A stretch of DNA of 64,000 nt from Rhodocollybia butyracea. Lineage: Eukaryota > Basidiomycota > Agaricomycetes > Agaricales > Omphalotaceae. This document shows positions 45,362 to 55,327 of this stretch, piece after piece (within the stretch, counting starts at the first letter, position 1; every line of letters begins with the position of its first letter). Under the pieces are notes generated by a model. It was given only the letters and a program-made list of their open reading frames with translations. It was not told where the DNA came from and searched no databases. Both the position numbers and the translations under genes were made by a program. The DNA lies in contig JADNRY010000034.1 of assembly GCA_015501585.1 (NCBI GenBank), positions 1-64,000 on the forward strand, given 5' to 3'.

Positions 45362-46504
45362 TACGATTGAGATCTGAGACGGTGGAAGCTGGTATCAGCT
45401 GGGTCGAGGAGTCGAGGACTGCGCTGAGGCTTGAGGACTGTTATAACTCGAGTACATATAAGAAGGAAGGAATCTGTAGACTGTCAGTCAGGGTCCTAAT
45501 AATCCAGCTGTCAAACAAGAAAAGATCAAGATTCAAAATCCCATCTTGATGCCGGAAGCTTGGAGAAAAACACGCATGAACATAACTTATTCGCATTCAG
45601 TGTGGAATCCCGGAGGTTTGAAGCTTGAGCGCTTGTCTTTTCAGATTCTAAGCTCTCAAATATTCACTTCAGATGCGCCCCAGCCCAGCGTACATACAGC
45701 AACTGTAACTGTGGGAACTGTAACATCAAGCGCATCAAGCTACATATCAAGTAGTCCCCGATATCACTGATACACTTACCCTATGTATCCAGTGGGAGGA
45801 GAAAAGTTGCGTCGCTGTGTAGTTTCTAGTGACCACCCCCACCTCCCTCTAACAGCACTTGTTACAGATTCACATTTTTGAATTGAAGTCTACTAGTCCT
45901 CAAGCATGTTTAGTTATATCACTGCGCAAAATATGTTACTTTTAAGAAATGTACTACCGGTAATTTGTGTCGGTGAAGTTAGCAGCCCATGTGCTGGGAT
46001 TTCATCTCTGTTGATATCGCAATGAAACCAATCTCAGAAATACGTCCCCACTTATCACCCCCCTCTCTTGATCAATAAAAAACACTGCTGATTTGACATC
46101 GGTTCCAATCATTGCACGACTGAACTCCTGGGATTCTCACTATTCAAACGATTGGCCACTTCAACGTGTCCCCCCAGCGCGTTGTTCACGTTTTCACCGA
46201 TTGTCACGCCGTTGCCGTGGCTTCGCTTGTTGCTGTAGGTGCGATAGTACCGCCTAATAATTGGGACCGCGCATGTAATAAATTTCTTCCGTGTTTTCAT
46301 CAGTGCAGCCCATCTTGCAGAAGCTGGAAATAATCGTTGTATTCTAGGCGGTCTCACACTTTCGCGGCCAATTTCGACCAAATTTTACTACTGCCTCATT
46401 GCTGACTCGTTTGTTTCGCTATCAAAATCATCATTCATTACTTTAATTTCCTTCAAGCTTCTAGCTTCAGAATTCAAAATTAGACAGATCTCACATGACT
46501 GCGA
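45362..46504. other. Intergenic region between the membrane protein gene and the KDZ element
   Basis: Contains the presumed promoter of the membrane protein gene. No gene recognised; a 90-codon frame (46109-46381, minus) has no family signature. Confidence 0.4.
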
Positions 46505-46512
46505 CGGACTTG
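46505..46512. repeat. Left 8-bp target-site duplication of the 13-kb KDZ element
   Basis: CGGACTTG, found again at 59662-59669 directly outside the right end. Confidence 0.9.
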
Positions 46513-46700
46513 CACCTCATATGCCCGGTAAACCTATATAATAGTCATTGACATGGGGGGGGGGGGGGGGTGATGGGGTAGGTAGTTGTAATGGAGATCC
46601 GCTATCGTATGGTAGCGGTATAAAAGCGCAATATCTCGTTTGAACTTTGATGTGAGATATCTTTCGGGTAGGGTTTCCGATAGGCCCGGTACCGCCCCAC
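46513..46700 (+). repeat. Left terminal inverted repeat of the KDZ element
   Basis: Matches the reverse complement of 59486-59661. It contains a run of about 17 G near 46555 where the right copy has about 9, and a TATAAAAG box at 46619 reading inward. Confidence 0.85.
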
Positions 46701-46827
46701 GCCTAGGATCTCTCGGGTACCGGTACTGCCAATTACATCACTATGGGCGCCCTCCCCGCCCCCGGTCACTGTTATTCTGTATATAGATGGTAATTTATTG
46801 TCTATGGTATACAAAAGGTAAGGTTAT

Positions 46828-49800
46828 CTAATCCCCACATACCCGCAGCACAGTAACTAGCTCCACAAGTTCTTCTTCTTCTTCGTCAGGGTCTTCCTCT
46901 GCTGGCGGGGCGTCTTTGTTGTTGTCGTGATTGTTGGGGCTTGAGGGTGGGGTTTCGGTGGCCATCATACCCTGGATTTTCGAGTAGAGCGCGCCGCGAC
47001 CTGGTGTCAGGGACCCCGTGAAGCCATCCATCCTTGCCAACTTGTTCAGCCTTAGGATGTGCATATCCTTGCACCGCCCTCGTTCCCAGCCGTACTTCTG
47101 AATCTGTACAGCAAGCAGAGGGTCCATTTTCCTTACCTCTTCAGTTCAGTCACCCACATATTTGGTCTTATTAGTCTACACTTTTGTTACATTGACCTTA
47201 CTAAAAAGACTCAAAAACCTAGGCAAAACCCGGGCAGCTAGGTCATGACCTAGGTCAGGTTGGTCTTTTCCTGGGGTTGATAGGTCATGGCCTGGGGTGA
47301 GATAGGATATGGCCTAGGTGGGGCAGGGCATGGTCTAGGTGAGGGAGGGCATGGTCTAGGTGAGGGAGGGTATGGTCTGGGAGGAGGAGGGTATGGTTTA
47401 GGAGGGGGAGATATAGTCTAAGAGGTGTAGGGTGAGAGTGGAGGATGGTGAGATAGAGAATATAAACAAGAATGAAATATCATAGAATAATGACTTGAAA
47501 TTTTTAGAAACATATTGGGATTTTTTACATATCTGTAGATTATGACAAGATTAAGCTAAGTCACAGTGCCCTGTTCTGGGTGGTCAGGGAAGCATGGGAC
47601 TTACCTGACCTAGCTGATTTAGGTCATGACCTACTTTTTTAGGTCATGACCTACCTAACCTAGGTCATGACCTACCTGACCTAGGTCATGACCTGGGTGA
47701 ACTAGGTCATGACCTACCTAGCCTAGGTCATTTTAAATTGGCCTGGGTCATGACCTAGGCTAGGCAGGTCATGACCTAGTTCACCCAGGTCATGACCTAG
47801 GCCAGACCTAGGTTAGGTAGGTCATGACCTAGGGTAGGTAGGTCATGACCTAGGCTAGGTAGGTCATGACCTAGGCTAGGTAGGTCATGACCTAGTTCAC
47901 CCAGGTCATGACCTAGGCTAGGTAGGTCATGACCTAGGTCAGGTAGGTCATGACCTAGGTCAGGTAGGTCATGACCTAAATCAGCTAGGTCAGGTAAGTC
48001 CCATGCTTCCCTGACCACCCAGAACAGGGCACTGTGACTTAGCTTAATCTTGTCATAATCTACAGATATGTAAAAAATCCCAATATGTTTCTAAAAATTT
48101 CAAGTCATTATTCTATGATATTTCATTCTTGTTTATATTCTCTATCTCACCATCCTCCACTCTCACCCTACACCTCTTAGACTATATCTCCCCCTCCTAA
48201 GCCATACCCTCCTCCTCCTAGACCATACCCTCCCTCACCTAGACCATGCCCTGCCCCACCTAGGCCATATCCTATCTCACCCCAGGCCATGACCTACCAA
48301 TCCCAGGAAAAGACCAACCTGACCTAGGTCATGACCAATTTTTTAGGTCATGACCTAATTCCCAGGTCATGACCTAGCTGCCCGGGTTTTGCCTAGGTTT
48401 TTGGGTCTTTTTAGTAAGGTCAATGTAACAAAAGTGTAGACTAATAAGACCAAATATGTGGTTGCCTGAAGTGACCTCTTCAGCCTTGAGAGAGACATAC
48501 GCCGATTCCTCATGCATGTAAGTCACCAGTGAGCGGATTTCCTTGTTTAGACGCGTTATTTCTACCTCGGAGCCTACAAGCTTGTGGTACTGGTTAAGGG
48601 CTAGACAACCAGCTGGCTGGGCCCAGGGCTCACTGCAAATGTCGCGTCGAGCATCACGGAGAAGCTCAAAGTCAGAAAGGAAGGTGTAGTCAAGGACTTC
48701 CTCCCAGGTTAGCTGGGGACAGCCAAGCTCAGACGCAGCATCGTTATAGGAAGCGACGGCAGTACAGATGGCTTGGGATCGGGTCTTGAGGGCCTGAGCA
48801 ATGTGCTTTCGAAGTTTGTATCCTGCAAACAACGAAACAATCAGTTTGAATACTTGGAGCGATTAGCATGTAATGCATACCGGTACGAGACATATTGAGC
48901 TTGGTGAGTTCAAATAGCCAGGCTATGATGAGGCCCTCAAGTTTATCCAGCGCCCTCTGGAATTTTGCCGTGCTAACCAACTGTTTCGTTCGCTCCCACT
49001 CTGCTGAACCAGGGATCCACCGCGTTTTGATACCCAGTTGCATCTCCAGTACATGTACTTCTTTCTTGAGGTTGTCATGGTTTTTGATAGCATGTCGTCT
49101 TTGTGTTTCGAGACGGCGGGCTTGATCAGCGTTGGTAAATGCCTGTGAGATGTTGTCGGGGGTGTACTGGATCCATTCACGCGTCGCATTGGATAGCTTT
49201 AATCTAGTTGGATGGGTTAGTATCAAACACACAAGGTTTCTAACTGGGCACGTACTCTGAGTCATCCAGTTTCACCAGCTTCTTGAAATACTCCATCTGA
49301 AGGGTTTCCTCCAGCGGCTCCTTCTTAAGGCTGCTAAGATAGGCTTGTTCATCTGCGAGCCATTGGCGGAAGGTGTCGGTGGAAGGGATGCCCATGTCGT
49401 TCATTGTCTTCGCAAGTGCGTGTCGGGTCTGCTGGATCTCAAGTGCTTGCTTGTAGTTGTCGACGAGGAACTTGCTGAGTCGACTATACACTTCAAAGTT
49501 GTCATGGTGGTAACAATATCTTGCGATAGCTTGTCGCCGGTGGAAGACACTCATGTGTCGGGTGCTTGATGCCAACTCATTTGATTCAGAAAAGCACGGT
49601 TCACACTGCTCCAGGTGCTCTATCCCAATATCTGGCTTATATGTGGCAAGGTGACAGAGTTGGCATAGCCGCCCATGGGCATGGCCGTGGAACGCCCCGA
49701 CAAGTGAGGTGAACCCCAGTTCCTTTGCCTTTTCACCTAAAGGGCTGCGGGAAACGGTCGTGCCAAAGCCGCACCCAACGTCATAGCCCATAGCAATGTC

Positions 49801-51318
49801 TTTACCAATGACCTCTAGAAGCCGGTCAAGGACAGGGAGGGGATATTTAGACCTGGGGATGGAAACATTAGTGTTGTAGATGCAACTTTGAGCAGCGAGC
49901 ATGTACAATTCACCACTCCTCACCATATTGGCAATGAGGAGAACAAAGCTATGGCAACAGAGAGCCAGGAATACACCGGTCTCCTCATACACACCCCACA
50001 TCTTCGCAGTTACCTCCTTGCTTAAGTTCTTCCATTGCTCTTCACACGTATTTTCTTCACCATCTACTGCGACCTGGTCTCCAAACGCCGCCTTAATGGA
50101 TTCCTTTGACCAAGCATCTACTTCCTCGCGAGTAAGGTAGTAGTCCCCTCCCGCTACTCTTGTATCCTCAAACTCCTTTGACTTCTCTGGCGCCGGAACG
50201 TCGCCGCCATCTACGTTCTCCGTAGATTTGTTCCTTACCAGTCGCTTCAACGAATTGTTGCCGTCCCAAGTTCCTAGCATCTGGTAGTGCATAGATGGCT
50301 CTCCCTCTACATGGTACAGGCAGCAGGGGCAAGCGTTGGCCAAGCGCCAATTTGGGGAGTCATGGCCGAGGGCAGCCTGGACGCGGCCATGGATTCGAGA
50401 GAGCACATCGAGGTAGAGATCAAAGGCAATGGAGAATTGAACTTGTAGATAGGGCTTGAAAGGAACCCCTTGTATATCGCAAAGCGACTTAACAAAGGCT
50501 TTTATGGAAAGTCGAGGGCACCGGAGCAATTGTACATGATACACCTCAAGTGTTCGTGCTGTAACACCAATGGAGAGCAAGGAAAGGTGCCGTTTCTAAC
50601 GAGGCTACACGACCAGTAAGTGTCCCGTTCAACAGATTGAATTAACGAGTAATAAGAGCCTAAGGACTGATTAATGGAAAACCATAGATTGAGATAAGAC
50701 TGCTTACGAAAAACATCTACTACAATGACAGTCTGAGAGTTAATCTTGCCGTCCAACTCTGCTGGATTTCCCCCGCCTACACCTTCCTGTCCAAGCGCTG
50801 TGTACCACTCCGTATACGCGTCTGCCATCCCCTCTAGTTGCGTAGCAAAACGCTGGTTTCGCGGCTCAGTTCTATCGCGATGAGTCCGATATTCCTTGTA
50901 TTTCCTATGACAAGTCAATTGAGTAAGATCTAGTACCAAGGGTAGAAAACAACGCGCACCGCTTTCCCATATCTGTCTTGTAAAAGTTTCCAGCAATATC
51001 CTGCCAATCACCTGCGCTGCTGTCATCTATTGAAGCTGCCCCTTCAAGAACTTCTGTCATCTTGTGAGCGTCGTCTTCGTCAAACCCGCCAAGTTCATTG
51101 CCCTGCCATGCGTGAATTTCCTCCCAGAATTCCTCGTTGGGCCGTAGCGGTCCTACACGCGCCGCTTCCTGCACTTTGAGCTTGGTGATTTGGGTTTGGC
51201 TGGCTGTCTTAACTCCTTTGTTCTTCAGAAATTCAAGAATAGTGGAGCTTCCACTGGTGTAGTTCTGGCGGCGATGAGAGTTGGTCCTACTCGTGCCTTT
51301 GAGCTTTGAAGAGGTCAT
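46828..51318 (-). pseudogene. KDZ-family transposase (CxC1 type) of the 13-kb element
   Basis: Transposase expected to cut and join the element ends. ATG at 51318 (MTSSKLKGTSR). Exon 2 starts at 50904 and includes the first catalytic Asp in VIVVDVF, ending near 50708. The next exon carries DGNNSLKRL and the CPCCLYHVEG cluster, then the second Asp in MGYDVGCGFG (near 49780) and, after GAFHGHAHGRLCQLCH, the Glu region LEQCEPCFSESN (near 49610). A helical tail (TKLNMSRT, then GYKLRKHIAQALKTRSQ, ELLRDARRDI) leads to a last piece ending KLARMDGFTGSLTPGRG and an acidic tail (stop at 46828). Defects: a one-base loss near 50571 and a 1.3-kb fold-back insertion (47154-48461) between the last two coding pieces. 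Catalytic residues are intact. Confidence 0.88.
47154..48461. mobile_element. Fold-back element FB-2 with palindrome array, inserted in the KDZ gene
   Basis: A 1.3-kb near-perfect hairpin. Ends are CCACATATTTGGTC and its inverse; arms of over 500 bp pair (for example GTGCCCTGTTCTGGGTGGTC at 47567 and its inverse near 48025). The centre (about 47590-47990) and parts of the arms are an array in which the palindrome GGTCATGACC recurs about 15 to 20 times at 20-22 bp spacing, separated by TAGGCTAGG-like linkers. The 73-codon frame at 47797-48018 is a by-product of this array. No clear target duplication was found. Confidence 0.88.
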
Positions 51319-51621
51319 TGAGTTAAGTAAACGCTGACTCAATGAAGCGCCCAAAATCGAACATGTGACCCTGCATGCTTTGACTTAAGCTTTCACGGTC
51401 ACTTATGTTTACCACCACCAGCTTCTCATTTTCTTTCTGATTGGATAAAGTAAGTCCTTTTTGATTTCTCGACTCTCTGTGGTGCCTAAGATGTGCATGC
51501 CCTGTCACGTTCACCCCTGGATGCGGGAGGGCAGCGCGCTGAGCGGTGCTTGCACTTGCAAGGGGAACGGTTGCTGTTATAATAAAGTCGCTGACGTTTC
51601 CTGCTTCTTTAGTCTACTACA
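51319..51621. promoter_or_regulatory. Divergent promoter region between KDZ transposase and TET/JBP gene
   Basis: 303 bp separate the two start codons, which point away from each other, so both promoters must lie here. No strong TATA box; several CTTTGACT/AAGTCA-like motifs. Co-expression of transposase and dioxygenase would be the simple consequence. Confidence 0.55.
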
Positions 51622-52449
51622 ATGTCTACAACCTTTTCTCAAAAGGTATGTCTTGCGATGAACCTTGTACCAGAGCTAATTTCACTTTAGACGCGTTCCG
51701 GTTGCTCTTTTTTAGAAATTCTTTCTGAAGGTAACCCAAGCAATCTTGCTGTTCTCCAACTCGACATTGCGGTCGACATAGAGGACCTAGTGCGCAACGC
51801 AGTTGAAGCTGCCGACTCTGGAGAACTTGAAGAACTCCAGGTTTTTGCAACAACGGCACCCTCCTCCCCGCCAACTGCACTTCCTTCTGCGCCACCCAAT
51901 CTACTTAAACGTGCACGAACCCCCGAAGCGGAGGACAAACTCACCGAGCTCCCCTCCAAACGCACCTGTCAAACCAGCAGCAACAAAACCCCTAAAGCCC
52001 AGTCCTCCAATAACAGACGTCGCAATAAACGCCACGCCAAAAAGCGAGAAACACAAGGCCATCCACAAGGTGCTGGTAGAGCGTTTGAAAAGTACGTCCT
52101 TACCAGCAGTCCCATCGAAACGGGCTTTCAGGGCGAGGGGCTTCCAATTGCAGCGGGGGGCTGGGTTGCCACCAACGCCACCTATCACGGCGCAAAGGTG
52201 AAGCGAACTCTAGAGGACATGAAGGCAATGGGGTTCACCCATATCCCATGGAAGGGAAATGTTATGGCTCGATCAATAGTCTCGTCCAAACCTTCACAGT
52301 ACGTAACTCAGCAGTAAAAATGATAAGAGAAATTAATGAGATTATAGAGCAAGCCTTTCCGTTCGTTGAAACCGCTAGGCAAAAAATATATACTCAAACA
52401 ACTAGACTCAAGTAAAGTTAGTAACTAGTTTGTAATACAAAACTCACAG

Positions 52450-52860
52450 AAGTTATTATTTGGAGATAGCTCGACAAATAATAATATGATTACCCTCGGA
52501 GATAGCTCAACAAGCAGTAATATGAATCAGAACTAGTACTCGGAGATGGCTCAACAAGCAGTAGTGAGTGTGGTGTCTAGTACTCGGAGATAGCTCAACA
52601 AGTAATAGTGAGTGTGGTGTCTAGTACTCGGAGATAGCTCAACAAGTAATAGTGAGTGTGATGTCTAATACTTGGAGATAGCTCAACAAGTAATAGGAAG
52701 TTGCAACTCGGAGATAGCTCAACAAGTGGCAATTAAAGAAGTATTCACTAGGAGATAGCTCAACAGGTGAATGTTAGTGGATACAACTTGGAGTTAGCTC
52801 AACAAGATGTATAAATGTGTATTGTAGCTTGGAGATAGCTCAACAAGATACAATGAGTTG
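52450..52860 (+). repeat. Array of ten hairpins with constant apex and variable stems
   Basis: GGAGATAGCTCAAC (or a one-base variant) occurs ten times, starting at 52462, 52498, 52542, 52586, 52630, 52674, 52710, 52751, 52790 and 52831. Flanks differ from unit to unit but are self-complementary within most units: TTATTATTT/AAATAATAA, ATTCACT/AGGTGAAT, ATACAACTT/AAGATGTAT, ATTGTAGCTT/AAGATACAAT. Units 4 to 6 share nearly the same stem (CTAGTACT/AGTAATAG). The pairing in units with different sequence points to selection for, or a mechanism that makes, hairpins. Confidence 0.8.
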
Positions 52861-52984
52861 GTCTGGTGATTCACACAAGTGATAACAGCAAACAAGTGGG
52901 GGTTTGGATTTAAGAAAAATAATACGTCTACTGTACATTGGTAAATCTAGCCTCCTTATATACTGTCAAGTATGTATTATTTAG

Positions 52985-53151
52985 GAAATGCTGCGGAATG
53001 ATATCATAACTGTGGAGCTGGAATGATGTCATAACTGCGGAGCACTGGAATGATGTCATAACTGCGGAGCAGTAAGATGACATCATGACTGTGGAGCAGT
53101 AAAATGATGTCAGAACTGCGGAGCAGTAGAATGATGTCATGCAGTGACTGG
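52985..53151 (+). repeat. Second hairpin array, ACTGCGGAGCAGT units
   Basis: Five units of about 28 bp alternating ACTG(C/T)GGAGCAGT (stem ACTG/CAGT, apex CGGAG) with the partly palindromic ATGATGTCAT. The GGAG apex is shared with the array at 52450-52860. Confidence 0.75.
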
Positions 53152-54309
53152 TGTTCAATTATTCTAGTGAAACCGAAGTTGATTAACAGTATGTTCACGT
53201 GTGCAGCATTATGCCAAATAATGTAGAGAAAATGAGTAATGAATGTAAAATGTATATGATAAGTAGAAATCTTAATGATAGTAGTAGTAGTTGGTTAATA
53301 ATAATAGAAAAAGATATGTATATGCTTATAGTTTGGGTATGGGTCATAACAGGAAAGTGAGTGCTTTGGATTCCTCTGCATAGCCCCGCTCCCAATTTGA
53401 AGGACCCAGGGTTCCCGTATGCGCAGTTGATCAGCAAGATCGAGTCATGTTTGTCGCAGTGGGCCGACCTGACGACCCCTTGTATGTTGCAGACACCGAA
53501 CGCATGGCGGAGCTTATGATGGAGATGGGCACAAAGACCGACTGAGACAAGGAGGAGAAGCAGCACAGCCGTGGTCACTTTGCTTCCGCTAACTACAGCT
53601 GGTCTTATGGCAAAGGCCAGCCCAAACCCAAGCGCCTTGGAGGTGAAAGGCAAGAGATGATGAGAGAGTTTGTCAACAAATTGTGTACTCAACGCATGGC
53701 TGCCTTTCAAAGCGGTGAGTTCTCCACAGCGTAGTTACCTCGACATCCATTTAACGCATCCATAGCATCCTTTGCCCTATGGTTTCCGAAGAGTTATGCT
53801 GAATTTTGTAAAAGAAACTCCCAGCTCAAGGAGAAGGAGCCAACCTTTGACGGCAACATCAAAGGCAGCATCTATTCCTGCTGTACCGCCAACTGCACTA
53901 ACACTTGGACCTACATCCATCGCAATGGAAGGAACGCTGCTAGAGCCTGCTGTGCCATCAACGCTGGTGGACCGTTTGACCCGAAAAAGGGAGGACAGCT
54001 TATTATTTGGGATCTGAAACTTGTTATTGACTTTCCTGCCGGCTCAACAATCCTTCTTCCCTCAGCACTTTTCCGACACTCCAACATACCGACTCAACCA
54101 GGTGACAAGCGCGTTTCATTCACTCAGTACACTGCAGGCGGAATTCACCGATGGCTTGAGTACAGCCTGGAGGTAGGATGGAGGAGGAGTTTGCTATGCA
54201 AGACCCTGAAGGCTTTGAGCGGATGATGAAAGAAAGGCCAGAGCGTTGGCATAAGGCCCTACAGATGTTTAGTACCTTTGAAGAACTTAAATCTGGTGTC
54301 GTTGAATAA

Positions 54310-55327
54310 TTAGGTAGCAAAATATACGATACAAGTATTTCAACGAAAACCCCGATTCATACCTGAGTGGATTTTGAAATTATTGTCAACTCAACAAAAG
54401 TTGACTTTCTGCAAGTGGCACCCAGCAGTAAGTTCTGGAAAGTTCTGAAACTGTTCACGTCTGGATGAACACTCAATAGCATTGGAGTACTTAAATCATT
54501 CCCAGACCAAAGCAAAATGGTTCTTAGAGATATGTACGAGCAAAGTACATGAAGCAAGATCCTAACCGTACTTCCGTCCTACCAATTTTTCGACACTATA
54601 CCAACTCAAAAATTTTACCCTATGGGAACTAAAATTAAAATTGTACAACTATACTGGTAGAACATACTACCGTTAACGAATCTTCTCCAAGTTCAATTTT
54701 CATTTGACTAGAACGCAAGCAAGATTGAAAAATCGAAACTTGTACTGTCCAATCCCAAAGTATCTTACCTCGGATGGGCCTTAATTTTTTTCTCCGCTGT
54801 AAGTTAGACTATACAATCAATCTTGGCTACCAAGAACCTCTTACTTACAGGATCGTGGCTCATTAAATTTTGTGGAAAGAATTCTCACTTTTCACTATTT
54901 TTCCAAGTGAAACATCGCCATTTTGCATGGAAAAAAATCTCCGAAAATGATAAACTATCCCTTGGAGTCAACGCTACGGATTAATACCCAACAGAAAGTA
55001 GAATTCATGCAGAAAGAGTGCGCATTTTGAACGTGTGCCTGGGCGCCTAATACTCAAAAAAGGAAAAAGACATGACGATCACTTGTAATTTTTTGCTTCT
55101 GCCCAGTTCACCTTTGCGCACAGACTTTAAGAAAATAGATATTTAACATAAATTGAAGAAATTTGCGACATAACACTATATAAACATGTACAAAATAATG
55201 CATTACGGGATAAGATTTGGGCTGGGTGTCTCCATGATGCGAGAGGGGTGAGTGTTGGCCTTGTCATTCCAGTCCTCTTCAGCATTGGCCTCGGTGTTCC
55301 AGCCCTTCAAAGTCCCTCCACCCCATT
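54310..55327. other. Gene-free stretch inside the KDZ element
   Basis: AT-rich sequence between the convergent 3' ends of the dioxygenase gene and the minus-strand gene ending at 55328. No coding signature; should contain both terminators. Confidence 0.5.

Larger units (their letters stand above)
52259..53400 (+). other. 1.1-kb non-coding interruption of the TET/JBP gene
   Basis: Lies between WKGN and the exon leading to VDQQDRVM, which are close neighbours in the family. It could be an oversized intron or an insertion: a GTACGT at 52299 and an AG near 53400 exist, but the phases do not match, so I could not close the junction cleanly. It contains two hairpin arrays (52450-52860 and 52985-53151) and AT-rich sequence. 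Confidence 0.7.
51622..54309 (+). pseudogene. TET/JBP-like 2-oxoglutarate/Fe(II) dioxygenase, metal-site Asp replaced
   Basis: Family members oxidise 5-methylcytosine (or thymine in JBP); basidiomycetes have many, often linked to KDZ elements. Exon 1 51622-51645, intron 51646-51690, exon 2 from 51691: basic linker (KRTCQTSSNK...RRRNKR), then LPIAAGGWVAT and DMKAMGFTHIPWKG. After a ~1.1-kb interruption the domain resumes with DRVMFVAVGRPDDP (53440), runs to an intron at 53715-53765, then KKGGQLIIWDLKLVIDFPAG, LFRHSN (distal His) and RVSFTQYTAGG (2-oxoglutarate Arg). The expected HxD metal motif reads His-Arg-Asn (53918-53926), so iron binding should be impaired. Further defects: TGA at 53543-53545 and a missing G near 54176; past it the tail (EEEFAMQDPEGFERMM) ends at TAA 54307-54309. 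Confidence 0.85.

Noticed and set aside
47797..48018. Open frame encoding repeated LGHDLP units, looking like a short repeat protein
   Set aside because: It is the translation of the GGTCATGACC palindrome array inside fold-back element FB-2. The array is palindromic and has no start context or neighbouring exons.
49240..49265. Overlap of the two KDZ frames taken as two separate genes
   Set aside because: A GTACGT donor after KLDDSE and conserved family order show they are consecutive exons of one transposase.
52462..52841. GGAGATAGCTCAACAAG resembling the D-arm of a tRNA
   Set aside because: No anticodon or T arm follows in any unit; only the D-arm-like core recurs.
52450..52860. Regularly spaced repeats with variable spacers, at first sight CRISPR-like
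   Set aside because: Spacing is uneven (36-44 bp), the variable parts pair across the repeat, and the context is a eukaryotic transposon gene.
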